Shown here in pieces: positions 1-7,917 of a stretch of 64,000 nt of DNA. The notes beneath the pieces were generated by a model. It saw nothing but the letters and a program-made list of their open reading frames with translations, did no database searches and was not told where the DNA came from. The translations under genes were made by a program, and so were the position numbers. The stretch's first letter is position 1. Each line of letters starts with the position of its first letter. This DNA comes from Sphingobacterium cellulitidis. GTDB lineage: Bacteria > Bacteroidota > Bacteroidia > Sphingobacteriales > Sphingobacteriaceae. The DNA lies in contig NOUX01000006.1 of NCBI GenBank assembly GCA_002245855.1, positions 1 through 64,000 of the forward strand, written 5' to 3'.

Positions 1-1
1 C

Positions 2-157
2 TACAAGGAAATTGAAACCATTCGCAAGATCGACCAGGGAATGGTACAACGCAATTACCTCCAGATAAAACAGGATATCCAGGACATCATCCAATCGGAA
101 ATGGAACGGATGCTGAACGATCCGGGGTTAGCGCATTTGGTGGTGAGGAAGGGATAA
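2..157 (+). CDS. C-terminal fragment, possibly MobC/TraG-like coupling protein
   Basis: An open frame runs in from the left edge and ends with TAA at 155-157, giving 51 residues of a longer protein. The visible tail is charged and helical and ends in DPGLAHLVVRKG. From memory this resembles the C-termini of Bacteroidota mobilisation coupling proteins (MobC, TraG/VirD4 family), whose job would be to bring DNA to a type IV secretion channel. No Walker motif is visible because the ATPase core would lie outside the window, so the family call is weak. If correct, it places the following defence genes on a conjugative or mobilisable element. Confidence 0.4.
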   Translation, partial: YKEIETIRKIDQGMVQRNYLQIKQDIQDIIQSEMERMLNDPGLAHLVVRKG

Positions 158-489
158 TTTGTTGCATGGCTATTAATGTTCTCATCTGCGAAAAGGGACA
201 AACATCATCCCTATTTGCGCACAAAAACTTAGGAAACATTAGATTGATACACTATTAGTTGAACTACAAAACTGGATAGGCAAATAACAACACATTGCCG
301 AATCTTGCCGGATAGACATTGATGTTAGTATGATTAATGCCTGTAATAAGGCGTTTACTGAATTAATTCCTTTTAATCATTTGCCGGACAATACCGGATA
401 AGTATGGAGATTATTCAGTTTAGGCGATAGTGTAGTCCGCACAATTGAAACAAATAGTTAGTGAGGAACATAAAATAATTGAATAAAAA
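158..489. other. Non-coding stretch with repeated TTGCCGGAYA-like motifs
   Basis: No convincing gene is present between the left-edge fragment and the AbiEi gene. Related decamers occur here: TTGCCGGATA at 305-314, TTGCCGGACA at 381-390 and, directly abutting it, ATACCGGATA at 391-400; a shorter relative, TTGCCGAAT, begins at 295. They lie 90-190 bp upstream of AbiEi. Since AbiEi proteins are known to autoregulate by binding repeats near their own promoter, these could be operator half-sites, but no symmetric operator is visible. Confidence 0.35.
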
Positions 490-1377
490 TTGGTTCTCAA
501 TGAAATAATATATAAGTTTACATCTGCAATAAGGGATGGAAAGCGTCCCTTATATCAAACAAAAACTTACATGTTAGTGCAATACGGTTATTTAGAGGAC
601 TATATTAATGACCTGCGTTCCAATGGCAGATATGCTTTTTCATTGCCAGAGGTACGAAATCAATTTGAACAGTCTGATGAAGCAATTAAAAAAGCATTGC
701 AGCGATTGAAGAAAAAGAAAGAGATCGCTTTAGTAAGAAATGAATTTTACGTTGTACTTACTCCCGAATACCGGAGTAAGGGAACTCTGCCGCCCTCTTT
801 TTTCATTGCGGACTTAATGAAGTTTTTAGGTAAAGAATATTATGTAGGTCTTTTAAATGCGGCAACATACTATGGAGCAGCACACCAGCAGCCGCAGTCT
901 TTTTCTGTGATTACTGTAAAACCGAGTTTAAGAAACATTCACACGGACAATCTTAAGATAAATTTTTACATAAAAAAGGAATGGGACAAAGTTGACATTG
1001 TTCAGCAGAAGGTGGATACAGGGTACATAAACGTAGCATCTCCAGAGTTAACTGCCCTAGACCTCGTATACTATATTGATCAGGCAGGTGGTTTAAATCG
1101 GGTTGCAACTGTACTGGAAGAGCTATGTGAAACTATAGATGCTCATAAGCTGCTTGACCTGGCAAAACGATATGCACCTATCACAGCGGTTCAACGTTTA
1201 GGCTTTTTGCTTGAGGAGGTTTTAACCATGCGTGATTTAAGTGATCCAATAAAGGACTATTTAAAGACCGTGAATTATTTTCCGGTTTTGTTAAGACCGC
1301 AAAAAGAAAGGCCAGAAATGATTACTGGTAACGATTGGAAAGTTGTACAGAACATTGAAATAGAAACAGATTTATGA
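490..1377 (+). CDS. AbiEi-family antitoxin, type IV toxin-antitoxin
   Basis: A 295-aa protein that reads as an AbiEi antitoxin. The N-terminal part (about residues 28-95) is a winged-helix-like region with a helix-rich segment (EQSDEAIKKALQRLKKK) and a short strand segment (EIALVRNEFYVV). The AbiEi C-terminal domain follows (FIADLMKFLGKEYYVGLLNAA; then SPELTALDLVYYI). AbiEi proteins repress their own operon and counteract the AbiEii toxin without binding it tightly. The start is a TTG at 490; the first in-frame ATG is codon 28, and the recognisable domain begins near there, so the true start is uncertain. The stop overlaps the AbiEii start by 4 bp (ATGA), implying translational coupling. It is the first gene of the operon that ends with the HNH gene. 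Confidence 0.8.
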   Translation: MVLNEIIYKFTSAIRDGKRPLYQTKTYMLVQYGYLEDYINDLRSNGRYAFSLPEVRNQFEQSDEAIKKALQRLKKKKEIALVRNEFYVVLTPEYRSKGTLPPSFFIADLMKFLGKEYYVGLLNAATYYGAAHQQPQSFSVITVKPSLRNIHTDNLKINFYIKKEWDKVDIVQQKVDTGYINVASPELTALDLVYYIDQAGGLNRVATVLEELCETIDAHKLLDLAKRYAPITAVQRLGFLLEEVLTMRDLSDPIKDYLKTVNYFPVLLRPQKERPEMITGNDWKVVQNIEIETDL

Positions 1378-2156
1378 TTCCACAAGCATATATAACAGCG
1401 TGGAGAAAAAAAGCTCCTTGGCAGGAAGACTTTCAGGTAGAACAAGACCTGGTGATTGAACGAACATTGATGGCTATATACAGTGATGAATATTTGAAAG
1501 AGAGGTTAGCATTTAGAGGAGGAACCGCATTGCATAAATTATTCCTATCCCCGGCTGCTAGGTACTCGGAAGACATAGATCTAGTTCAGATTACCGGCGA
1601 ACCCTTCGGACCGATCATGGACAGGCTTCGTGAGGCACTTCTGTTTTTAGGTGATAAGCCAATTCGTAAGCAAAAGCAGCATAACAATACGTTGATTTAT
1701 CGCGTTACCTCTGAGGGAGGAATTCCATTAAGATTAAAAGTCGAAGTTAATTGCCGAGAGCATCATACAATTTTTGGGATTCATAATGTAAAATATGCCA
1801 TGCAATCTGAATGGTATGCTGCTGAGGTTTCAATTCCAACTTACACATTACCTGAGCTACTAGGAACCAAAATGCGGGCGTTGTACCAGCGAAGAAAAGG
1901 AAGAGATTTATTTGACATGTGGCTTGCTATGACAAAACACAATGTCGAACCCAATGAAATTATTGAAGCATGGAAATTCTATCTAACGAAGGAAGGAAAT
2001 AGTATTTCACAAAAAAGCTTCATAGAAAATATGGAAAAGAAAATAGCTGACAAGGATTTCATTGGAGATATGGAGGGGTTATTAAGGCCAGATCAACCAT
2101 ATAAAATTTACGCAGCTTACGAATTTGTAAAAAGCGAATTACTAGAAAATATTTAA
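1374..2156 (+). CDS. AbiEii-family nucleotidyltransferase toxin
   Basis: A 260-aa nucleotidyltransferase-fold protein. Motif I is GGTALHK with the glycines at 49-50, followed by the metal-binding pair in SEDIDLV (D67 and D69), the pattern of the AbiEii/DUF1814 family. The downstream family motif GTKMRALYQRRKGRDLFDMW, near residues 160-180, is also present. AbiEii toxins modify or block tRNA or other cellular targets using NTPs and cause reversible growth arrest; the substrate of this one cannot be read from sequence. It overlaps the AbiEi stop by 4 bp, and hsdM begins only 21 bp after its stop, so the toxin pair heads a longer defence operon. All key residues appear intact. Confidence 0.88.
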   Translation: MIPQAYITAWRKKAPWQEDFQVEQDLVIERTLMAIYSDEYLKERLAFRGGTALHKLFLSPAARYSEDIDLVQITGEPFGPIMDRLREALLFLGDKPIRKQKQHNNTLIYRVTSEGGIPLRLKVEVNCREHHTIFGIHNVKYAMQSEWYAAEVSIPTYTLPELLGTKMRALYQRRKGRDLFDMWLAMTKHNVEPNEIIEAWKFYLTKEGNSISQKSFIENMEKKIADKDFIGDMEGLLRPDQPYKIYAAYEFVKSELLENI

Positions 2157-2177
2157 ACGGGATATAAAATAATATAC

Positions 2178-3563
2178 ATGGATATTACAGCTAAGCTTTG
2201 GTCGTATTGTCACATATTAAGGCATGATGGTGTTGATTACGTAGACTATATTGAGCAACTTACGTACCTTTTATTTTTAAAAATGGCTGATGAAAATGGT
2301 ATCACCGTACCTCAAACCTGTCATTGGCAAACTCTACTAGCTAAGAGCGGAGCTGAGCTAAAAGATCATTATGAGTTTGTACTTCAGCGATTAAAAAAAG
2401 AAAAGGGAATACTCGGTGAAATATTCCAAGAACCAATTTCCAAAATAAAAAACCCTGATAGTCTTAAAAAGATTATTGAAGGTATTGAAAGCATAGGTTG
2501 GACTAAGCTAAATAAAGATGTGCAGGGTGAAGCCTTTGAAGGCCTACTTGAAAAAACTGCTAATGAAGGAAAAAAAGGTGCGGGGCAATTTTTTACGCCT
2601 CGACCATTAATACAGGCTATTGTAGATGTTATGAAACCAGATCCTTCCGAAGAAAAAGATTTCCGCATCGGGGATACAGCATGTGGTACTGGCGGGTTTC
2701 TAACGGTTGCTATAGATTGGGCTAAAAATAACTTATCTACCACTAATTGGAATAAACTACGCAATGTATCATATTATGGTCAAGAACTTGTCGTAAGACC
2801 CTATAGATTAGCCCTGATGAACCTTTTTTTGCATGGGGTACAAGCAAATCTAACATTAGGAGATTCTATCTATAACACTGAGATAAAAAAAGAAGCAATT
2901 AATTGTATTTTAACAAATCCACCTTTTGGTACACGAGGAGTTTCAGGACCACCGAAAAAGAGAAATTTTGCAGTAGAAACAACTAATATTCAATTAAATT
3001 TCATTCAACATATTTACGAAGTTTTACGTCCAAATGGACGAGCTGCCATTGTTCTTCCCGATGGTGCATTAGTGGATGCTAAAGCTAGAGAGGTCTGGCA
3101 ATTTTTAATAGAAGAGGGCAATTGCAACATACATACAATTTTAAGACTACCAAAGGGAACTTTTGCTCCCTATGCTACAGGAGTGAAAGCTAGCGTTGTC
3201 TTCTTGCAAAAAGGAGCAATAACAACTCAAACATGGATTTATGACGCAAGAACAGACTTCCCAGATGTGACTAAATCTACAAGACCGTTAACATATGAGA
3301 AGCATTTTGAAGATTTTGTAAAATGCTATGGAAATGATCCTAACGGATCTAGCAAGAGAAAAAGGAATTCAAAATTTGAGTCTTATTCATTAGATGAGAT
3401 AAAGAAAAGAAATTTTGATTTATCGTTTAGCAAATTAAATCAACCTAAAAAACTAGAAGAACCTGCTGTTTATGTAGAGAATTTAATAGAAAACTTCAAG
3501 CAACAATTGGCCGATCTTCAGAAATTAAAGAGAATCATTAATTCAAATAAGAAATCGCTATGA
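2178..3563 (+). CDS. hsdM: Type I restriction-modification DNA methyltransferase subunit M
   Basis: A 461-aa class I N6-adenine methyltransferase of the HsdM type. The N-terminal helical HsdM_N region includes DYVDYIEQLTYLLFLKMADE, near residues 19-38. The SAM-binding motif reads DTACGTGGFL (166-175) and the catalytic motif IV reads NPPF (247-250). An N6_Mtase approach segment, GAGQFFTPRPLIQAIVD, precedes motif I. The protein would methylate adenine in a bipartite site chosen by HsdS. Its stop overlaps the hsdS start by 4 bp (ATGA). Somewhat short for an HsdM (often about 490-530 aa) but with all motifs. No hsdR follows; an ATPase and an HNH nuclease occupy that place. Confidence 0.93.
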   Translation: MDITAKLWSYCHILRHDGVDYVDYIEQLTYLLFLKMADENGITVPQTCHWQTLLAKSGAELKDHYEFVLQRLKKEKGILGEIFQEPISKIKNPDSLKKIIEGIESIGWTKLNKDVQGEAFEGLLEKTANEGKKGAGQFFTPRPLIQAIVDVMKPDPSEEKDFRIGDTACGTGGFLTVAIDWAKNNLSTTNWNKLRNVSYYGQELVVRPYRLALMNLFLHGVQANLTLGDSIYNTEIKKEAINCILTNPPFGTRGVSGPPKKRNFAVETTNIQLNFIQHIYEVLRPNGRAAIVLPDGALVDAKAREVWQFLIEEGNCNIHTILRLPKGTFAPYATGVKASVVFLQKGAITTQTWIYDARTDFPDVTKSTRPLTYEKHFEDFVKCYGNDPNGSSKRKRNSKFESYSLDEIKKRNFDLSFSKLNQPKKLEEPAVYVENLIENFKQQLADLQKLKRIINSNKKSL

Positions 3564-5173
3564 GCAAAACATTTCTTACTATACCTCTTCGCAATGTTGT
3601 TCTTAGTCAAAAAGGAGTTAAGCCGACAGTTCTCACAAGCAAAGCTTTTGATGGGAGCGTACCATATCTGGATATAAACAGCCTGACCACAGGAAACAAT
3701 AATGAATATACGTTTAAAGAATTGGGCAACCTTGCTAACGAAAATGACCTACTCGTAGTATGGGATGGATCGAGGAGTGGATTAGCATTAAAAGGTAGAT
3801 ATGGAGTGATTGGATCAACATTGATGAAATTGACTCCTGTGGGTATTGATACAGAATATTTATATTATTTTGTAAAATCGAGATATGACTTCATAAATGC
3901 CAATGTAACCGGCGGTGGAATACCACACGTAAACTCTGAGTTATTTTTTGGACTGGAAATTCCTTACGTTCCTTTTCCAGATCAGCGTAGTATTGTTAAA
4001 GATCTTAAAATCAAAATAAATGAAAATGCATCACTTTTGAACAGTCAAAAAAAAGCGATTCAATCTACATTTATTGACAACGATGTTCAACTTCAAGACA
4101 ACCAAACTATTGTCGATAGTATAAAGAACTTCAAAAAATCCATTCTTGAAAGAGCTGTTTCAGGTGATCTTACATCAAATTGGAGAGCATTACATAATCT
4201 ATCGTACCCTGAAGAATCGGTATCATTAGGTACGGTGATAATTGAAATTAAATCAGGAAAAAGTTTTCGTTGCTTGGAAAGACCGCCTGTTGAAGATGAA
4301 GTTGGCGTTTCAAAAATTAGTTCTGTTTCATTTGACGGATATAAAGAGAACGAGAGCAAGACTTGTATAGATAAAGACAAGATTAATCCTGAACTATTTA
4401 TAAAAGCCGGTGACTTTTTAATAACCAGAGCTAATACAAAAGAGTTGGTTGGATCTTGCGCAATAGTGGGTAAGGTGACAAAAAGAATAATGCTAAGTGA
4501 CAAAATTCTTCGTATTTCATTTGACAGAACTAAGATTTTGGATCAGTTCGTTTTATTATTCCTGCAAAGCATTCAAGGAAGAGAACAAATTGAGAACTAC
4601 GCAACAGGATCACAGGAATCAATGAAGAATATAACCCAAGCAGAATTGAGAAGTATCATTTTAAAAATCCCCGATTTAAGAGAGCAGAAGGAAATCATAA
4701 AACAAGCTGGTATATTGCTAAATACTGTTAGTAGGATACAAAATCAATATAATTCGGCAATGGAAACTTTCGAGGAACTTGAAAAGTCAATATTGCAAAA
4801 TGTTTTTGAACCAAATAGTCTATACAGATATCAAAATAATCTGGATATAAAAAAGGTTATGCAAGATATTTATGACAAAAAAATCCAATTAGAATCTAAT
4901 AGGAACTTAGAAAATAAAGAGAGAGCAAAAACGAAGAATATTATGAAAAAAGCGCTTACAGAGACATCAAAACTTGACGTAGAAGATGTTTTAGCTCAAA
5001 CATCAAAACCAATATCTGCTAAGGAAGTTTGGAAGGCTTCTAAATACAGTAAGGATATTGATTCTTTTTATGAAGCAGTTAAGCATAAAGTTGCTGAGAC
5101 AATAATTTGGGATATTACGAAACGAGATGAAGAGGTTCCTGAAAGTATAATTTCTCTAAAAAGTAAATCATGA
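3560..5173 (+). CDS. hsdS: Type I restriction-modification specificity subunit S
   Basis: A 537-aa HsdS with two target-recognition domains. TRD1 spans roughly 1-180 and is followed by a conserved helical spacer (IKNFKKSILERAVSGDLTSN, about 190-210). TRD2 spans about 215-390 and is followed by the distal spacer (ELEKSILQNVFEP). The two spacers carry the usual internal repeat KSIL..A/F.G/P. Beyond the distal spacer lies an extra charged C-terminal region of about 115 residues (coiled-coil-like, then SAKEVWKASKYSKDIDSFYEAV), making the protein longer than the usual 400 aa. That tail could be a docking module for a non-standard partner. It overlaps both neighbours by 4 bp (ATGA at 3560-3563 and at 5170-5173), so expression is tightly coupled with HsdM and the ATPase. 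Confidence 0.9.
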   Translation: MSKTFLTIPLRNVVLSQKGVKPTVLTSKAFDGSVPYLDINSLTTGNNNEYTFKELGNLANENDLLVVWDGSRSGLALKGRYGVIGSTLMKLTPVGIDTEYLYYFVKSRYDFINANVTGGGIPHVNSELFFGLEIPYVPFPDQRSIVKDLKIKINENASLLNSQKKAIQSTFIDNDVQLQDNQTIVDSIKNFKKSILERAVSGDLTSNWRALHNLSYPEESVSLGTVIIEIKSGKSFRCLERPPVEDEVGVSKISSVSFDGYKENESKTCIDKDKINPELFIKAGDFLITRANTKELVGSCAIVGKVTKRIMLSDKILRISFDRTKILDQFVLLFLQSIQGREQIENYATGSQESMKNITQAELRSIILKIPDLREQKEIIKQAGILLNTVSRIQNQYNSAMETFEELEKSILQNVFEPNSLYRYQNNLDIKKVMQDIYDKKIQLESNRNLENKERAKTKNIMKKALTETSKLDVEDVLAQTSKPISAKEVWKASKYSKDIDSFYEAVKHKVAETIIWDITKRDEEVPESIISLKSKS

Positions 5174-6741
5174 AAATAAACTACCTACAAATTGGAAAGT
5201 TTAAAAATTTAAAAGATTTTCAACTTGATCTTAAAGAGAATACAAATGATATTTTAGTTACCATTGGAAAGAATGGAACCGGAAAATCAAACCTTTTAGA
5301 GGCTCTTGTATTAATATTTCGGGATCTAATTATGCGAGAGAATAACCCTCCATTTTCATATGTACTCCACTACAAATGTCATGGAAAGGATGTAGAAATT
5401 GTGGCCAATCCAGAAGGAAAAACTAAATATCTATTTTCTGTCAACGGGATTAAATTGAAAAAAAAGGACTCTTTTTGGAAAAAAGAGAATGAAGCATATG
5501 TTCACCTTCCCGAGTATGTATTTGCGTACTACTCAGGTATAAGTAATAGACTTGAAGAGCACTTTGATAGCTCGCAAAAGAAGTTTTATAACGACTTAAA
5601 AAAAGGAGTTAACAGAGCATTCAGACCCTTGTTCTATGCTAGACCCATACATAGCAATTTTGTATTGCTGGCTTTCTACGCTTTTGAAGATGAAAAGATT
5701 CGAGAATTTTTAGAAGAGTATTTGCAAATTACTGGATTTCATTCCTCTCTTTTCGTAGTACCTAAACCTGACTGGAATAGCAAGGATGGCGACATTAGGT
5801 TTTGGAATGCAAAAGGTATCGTTGCAGAATTTCTTGATAAACTATTTGCCAAGTCTCTAATGCCAATTAAAGACGAAGTTGAGGTTCGTACTGACTTCAG
5901 GCATTCAAAGAAAAAGGAATGTTGGTATTTATTTTTAGAAAGCAAAGAAAAACTCAAAGAGTTAGCAAATGAATATGGTAGTAATGTAGAGTTTTTTAAA
6001 GCCCTAGAAAGTACCTATATCTCTGATTTAATTCATGAGACCAGGATTCGGGTTCAAAAAAAGAATCCATTAGACGGTGCGATAACTTTTAAAGAATTAA
6101 GTGAGGGAGAACAGCAACTGTTAACGGTCTTGGGTTTATTAAAGTTCACGAACCATTCGGAATCATTATTCCTACTAGACGAGCCAGATACTCATTTAAG
6201 CCCGATCTGGGGTCATGAATATTTAAAAGTTTTGAAACATATTTCTGGAGAATACAACAAAAGCCAAATGTTTTTGTCAACTCATAAGCCTACGACTATC
6301 AGCGGACTTTGTGGGGATCAAATTATATTATTTGAAAAGACAGATAATGACGAAAAAGTTACAGCTGTAGTCAGCGAAATATCACCAAAAGGCTTGAGCT
6401 CCGACGGAATTCTAACGCAGATTTTTGAGATGGCATATACCTATGACGAGGATACGTATGATGAGATGCTTGAAAGAAGAAGGTTAGTTGCTAAAAATAT
6501 GTTTGAAGCTGAAAATCTTACTACTGAAGAAAAAGAACGATTGATTGTGCTTACTAATAAACTAAGCGATTATTCTGAAAATTATGCTGATGGTTTGTTC
6601 TATGAGTTTATACATGAATTAGACAAAGCTGGGGGATTAGCTTCGTATAGAGAAGTCAATCTAAGTGACGAAGAAAAAGCCACTCGCAGTAAGATGGCAG
6701 AAGAACTTTTTTCTAAACTTAAACAAAAGCGGACTTCCTAA
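5170..6741 (+). CDS. AAA/ABC-type ATPase, Septu PtuA-like, coupled to HsdMS
   Basis: A 523-aa ATPase of the OLD/RecF/SMC-like ABC group. The Walker A is GKNGTGKS (33-40), the ABC-type signature is LSEGEQ (310-315), the Walker B is LFLLDEPDTH with D337 and E338, and the H-loop histidine is H372 in STHKP. The arrangement matches PtuA-type ATPases of the Septu defence system and the related AAA_15/AAA_21 families, which bind DNA or nucleotides and gate a partner nuclease. No TOPRIM nuclease domain is seen, so it is not a full OLD nuclease. It begins inside the hsdS stop codon (ATGA) and its stop shares one base with the HNH start (TAATG). It therefore forms a two-gene effector unit embedded in an HsdMS operon. 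Confidence 0.85.
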   Translation: MKINYLQIGKFKNLKDFQLDLKENTNDILVTIGKNGTGKSNLLEALVLIFRDLIMRENNPPFSYVLHYKCHGKDVEIVANPEGKTKYLFSVNGIKLKKKDSFWKKENEAYVHLPEYVFAYYSGISNRLEEHFDSSQKKFYNDLKKGVNRAFRPLFYARPIHSNFVLLAFYAFEDEKIREFLEEYLQITGFHSSLFVVPKPDWNSKDGDIRFWNAKGIVAEFLDKLFAKSLMPIKDEVEVRTDFRHSKKKECWYLFLESKEKLKELANEYGSNVEFFKALESTYISDLIHETRIRVQKKNPLDGAITFKELSEGEQQLLTVLGLLKFTNHSESLFLLDEPDTHLSPIWGHEYLKVLKHISGEYNKSQMFLSTHKPTTISGLCGDQIILFEKTDNDEKVTAVVSEISPKGLSSDGILTQIFEMAYTYDEDTYDEMLERRRLVAKNMFEAENLTTEEKERLIVLTNKLSDYSENYADGLFYEFIHELDKAGGLASYREVNLSDEEKATRSKMAEELFSKLKQKRTS

Positions 6742-7637
6742 TGATTTATATTGACATTGAAAATTTTATTCCGGATGATGACTGGCTTTATGAGGCCTGG
6801 CTCTTGAATGCAGAACTTAAAGCCAAAATCTCAAAAGAGGAAAAAAATCAGTTTATTGATGAAAATAGAGCTTTTTGGGGTAGAATAAAAAATCAACTTC
6901 CCTATAACGACAAATGCTGGTATTCAGAATCAAAAGAATCTGTTTCTGTATATGAAATTGAGCATTTTAGACCAACTAAAGCGACAATCCGATCGAAATC
7001 GGTTTTAAAATCGCTAAAGACTTTTAAAGAAGAAATAAGAAAGGATTGGATAAAGGAAACCAAATTCAGAGGGGGAGGTTATTGGTGGTTGGCATTCAAT
7101 TATAAAAATTACAGAAACTGTGGAAAAAGAATAAACAATATAAAGGGGATACGGTTCCCCCTTCAATCTTTAAGTTTGATTGCTTATGAAGAAAGTGAAA
7201 ACTACCTTGATGAGAAGTGTCTCTTGCTTGACCCGACTAAAGAAGGCGATCCTGACTTGTTGACTTTTGATCCAGATGGAAAAGCCAGACCTACACTTAC
7301 TGACGGTATTTCTCTTGAATTTATACGCGCCCATGCTTCAATTGATATCTATGGTTTAAACGCAATTGAACCATTGGTCAAGCACAGAGAATCGAAATGG
7401 AATGAATGTTACAAAGCTATTAAACGGGCAACTGAAAAGTATACTGAACTAGAGTTAGCAGCAGATGAAGGTAATATGAATTCGTTTAAACGCTATTTCG
7501 ATGAATTCATCGATTTTATTGAGAATGATATAAAACCGGCAATTCACCCATCTTCCGAATTTTCAGCAGTAGCAAAAGCTTGTGTTATAAGCTATTCTAA
7601 ATATGGGTGGATTTCAGAATACGTTTTAACAGAATAA
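6741..7637 (+). CDS. HNH endonuclease, Septu PtuB-like
   Basis: A 298-aa HNH-type nuclease. The core reads KCWYSES (58-64), EIEHFRP (72-78; candidate catalytic H75), GGYWWLAFNYKNYR (N123), NCGKRINNIKG and RFPLQ, the layout seen in PtuB-like HNH proteins. In many relatives both CxxC pairs bind zinc. Here only the first cysteine of each pair remains (C59 and C127), while the partner positions are S62 and R130, so structural zinc is probably lost or rebuilt. The ATPase stop and this start overlap by one base (TAATG). As the last gene of the operon and the only intact nuclease in it, it is the candidate DNA-cutting subunit. A terminator candidate lies 240 bp downstream. Confidence 0.82.
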   Translation: MIYIDIENFIPDDDWLYEAWLLNAELKAKISKEEKNQFIDENRAFWGRIKNQLPYNDKCWYSESKESVSVYEIEHFRPTKATIRSKSVLKSLKTFKEEIRKDWIKETKFRGGGYWWLAFNYKNYRNCGKRINNIKGIRFPLQSLSLIAYEESENYLDEKCLLLDPTKEGDPDLLTFDPDGKARPTLTDGISLEFIRAHASIDIYGLNAIEPLVKHRESKWNECYKAIKRATEKYTELELAADEGNMNSFKRYFDEFIDFIENDIKPAIHPSSEFSAVAKACVISYSKYGWISEYVLTE

Positions 7638-7877
7638 GGGAGAATTAGAGGATATTTATTCTATATATGAAAAGCAAACCTAATTCCTAAATGTCAAATA
7701 ATAGATATTGGGGAACTCTCTATCCATTTATGTTTTTTGCAAAATATTATTTACTGACAATTATCACATTAAGGGCCTTTGATTTATGCTACCAACTTCT
7801 CTAAACGAGCCAAATCTTGTAGAAAAAAGTTCAACATTTGTTCGTTAGGGGCTACAGATTTTCAGATCAAAACATAC
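7638..7877. other. Intergenic stretch with a short coding remnant on the minus strand
   Basis: No intact gene lies between the HNH gene and the terminator. On the - strand a short frame ending with TAA at 7784-7786 encodes about 25 residues (SVAPNEQMLNFFLQDLARLE, then KLVA) after an in-frame stop. It reads like the C-terminal end of a lost protein rather than random sequence, but I cannot name the family. It does not match the HsdR C-terminus as I know it. Confidence 0.25.
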
Positions 7878-7917
7878 AAAAGCTTGCAAATCAAATGATT
7901 GCAAGCTTTTTTGTTTT
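7878..7917 (+). terminator. Rho-independent terminator
   Basis: A perfect 12-bp stem (AAAAGCTTGCAA at 7878-7889, TTGCAAGCTTTT at 7899-7910) encloses a 9-base loop and is followed by a T-rich run. It lies 240 bp past the HNH gene on the + strand, and abuts the end of the broken hsdR frame, so it may stop transcription from both sides. Confidence 0.75.

Noticed and set aside
2384..2764. 126-codon open frame on the - strand inside hsdM, and many other antisense frames in real genes
   Set aside because: These are shadows of the real coding strand; the hsdM frame carries all family motifs.
7735..7808. Sequence on the - strand with a TAG..AGTTGGTAG.. stretch that looks like a tRNA D-arm
   Set aside because: No T-arm or acceptor pairing follows. 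The bases instead read as codons for the QDLARLEKLVA peptide remnant.
7852..7862. GGGGCTACAGA near the hsdR remnant as a second attachment site matching the one at 13.7 kb
   Set aside because: It shares only GGGCTACA with the other site; 8 bases are too few, and these bases also lie in the coding remnant.
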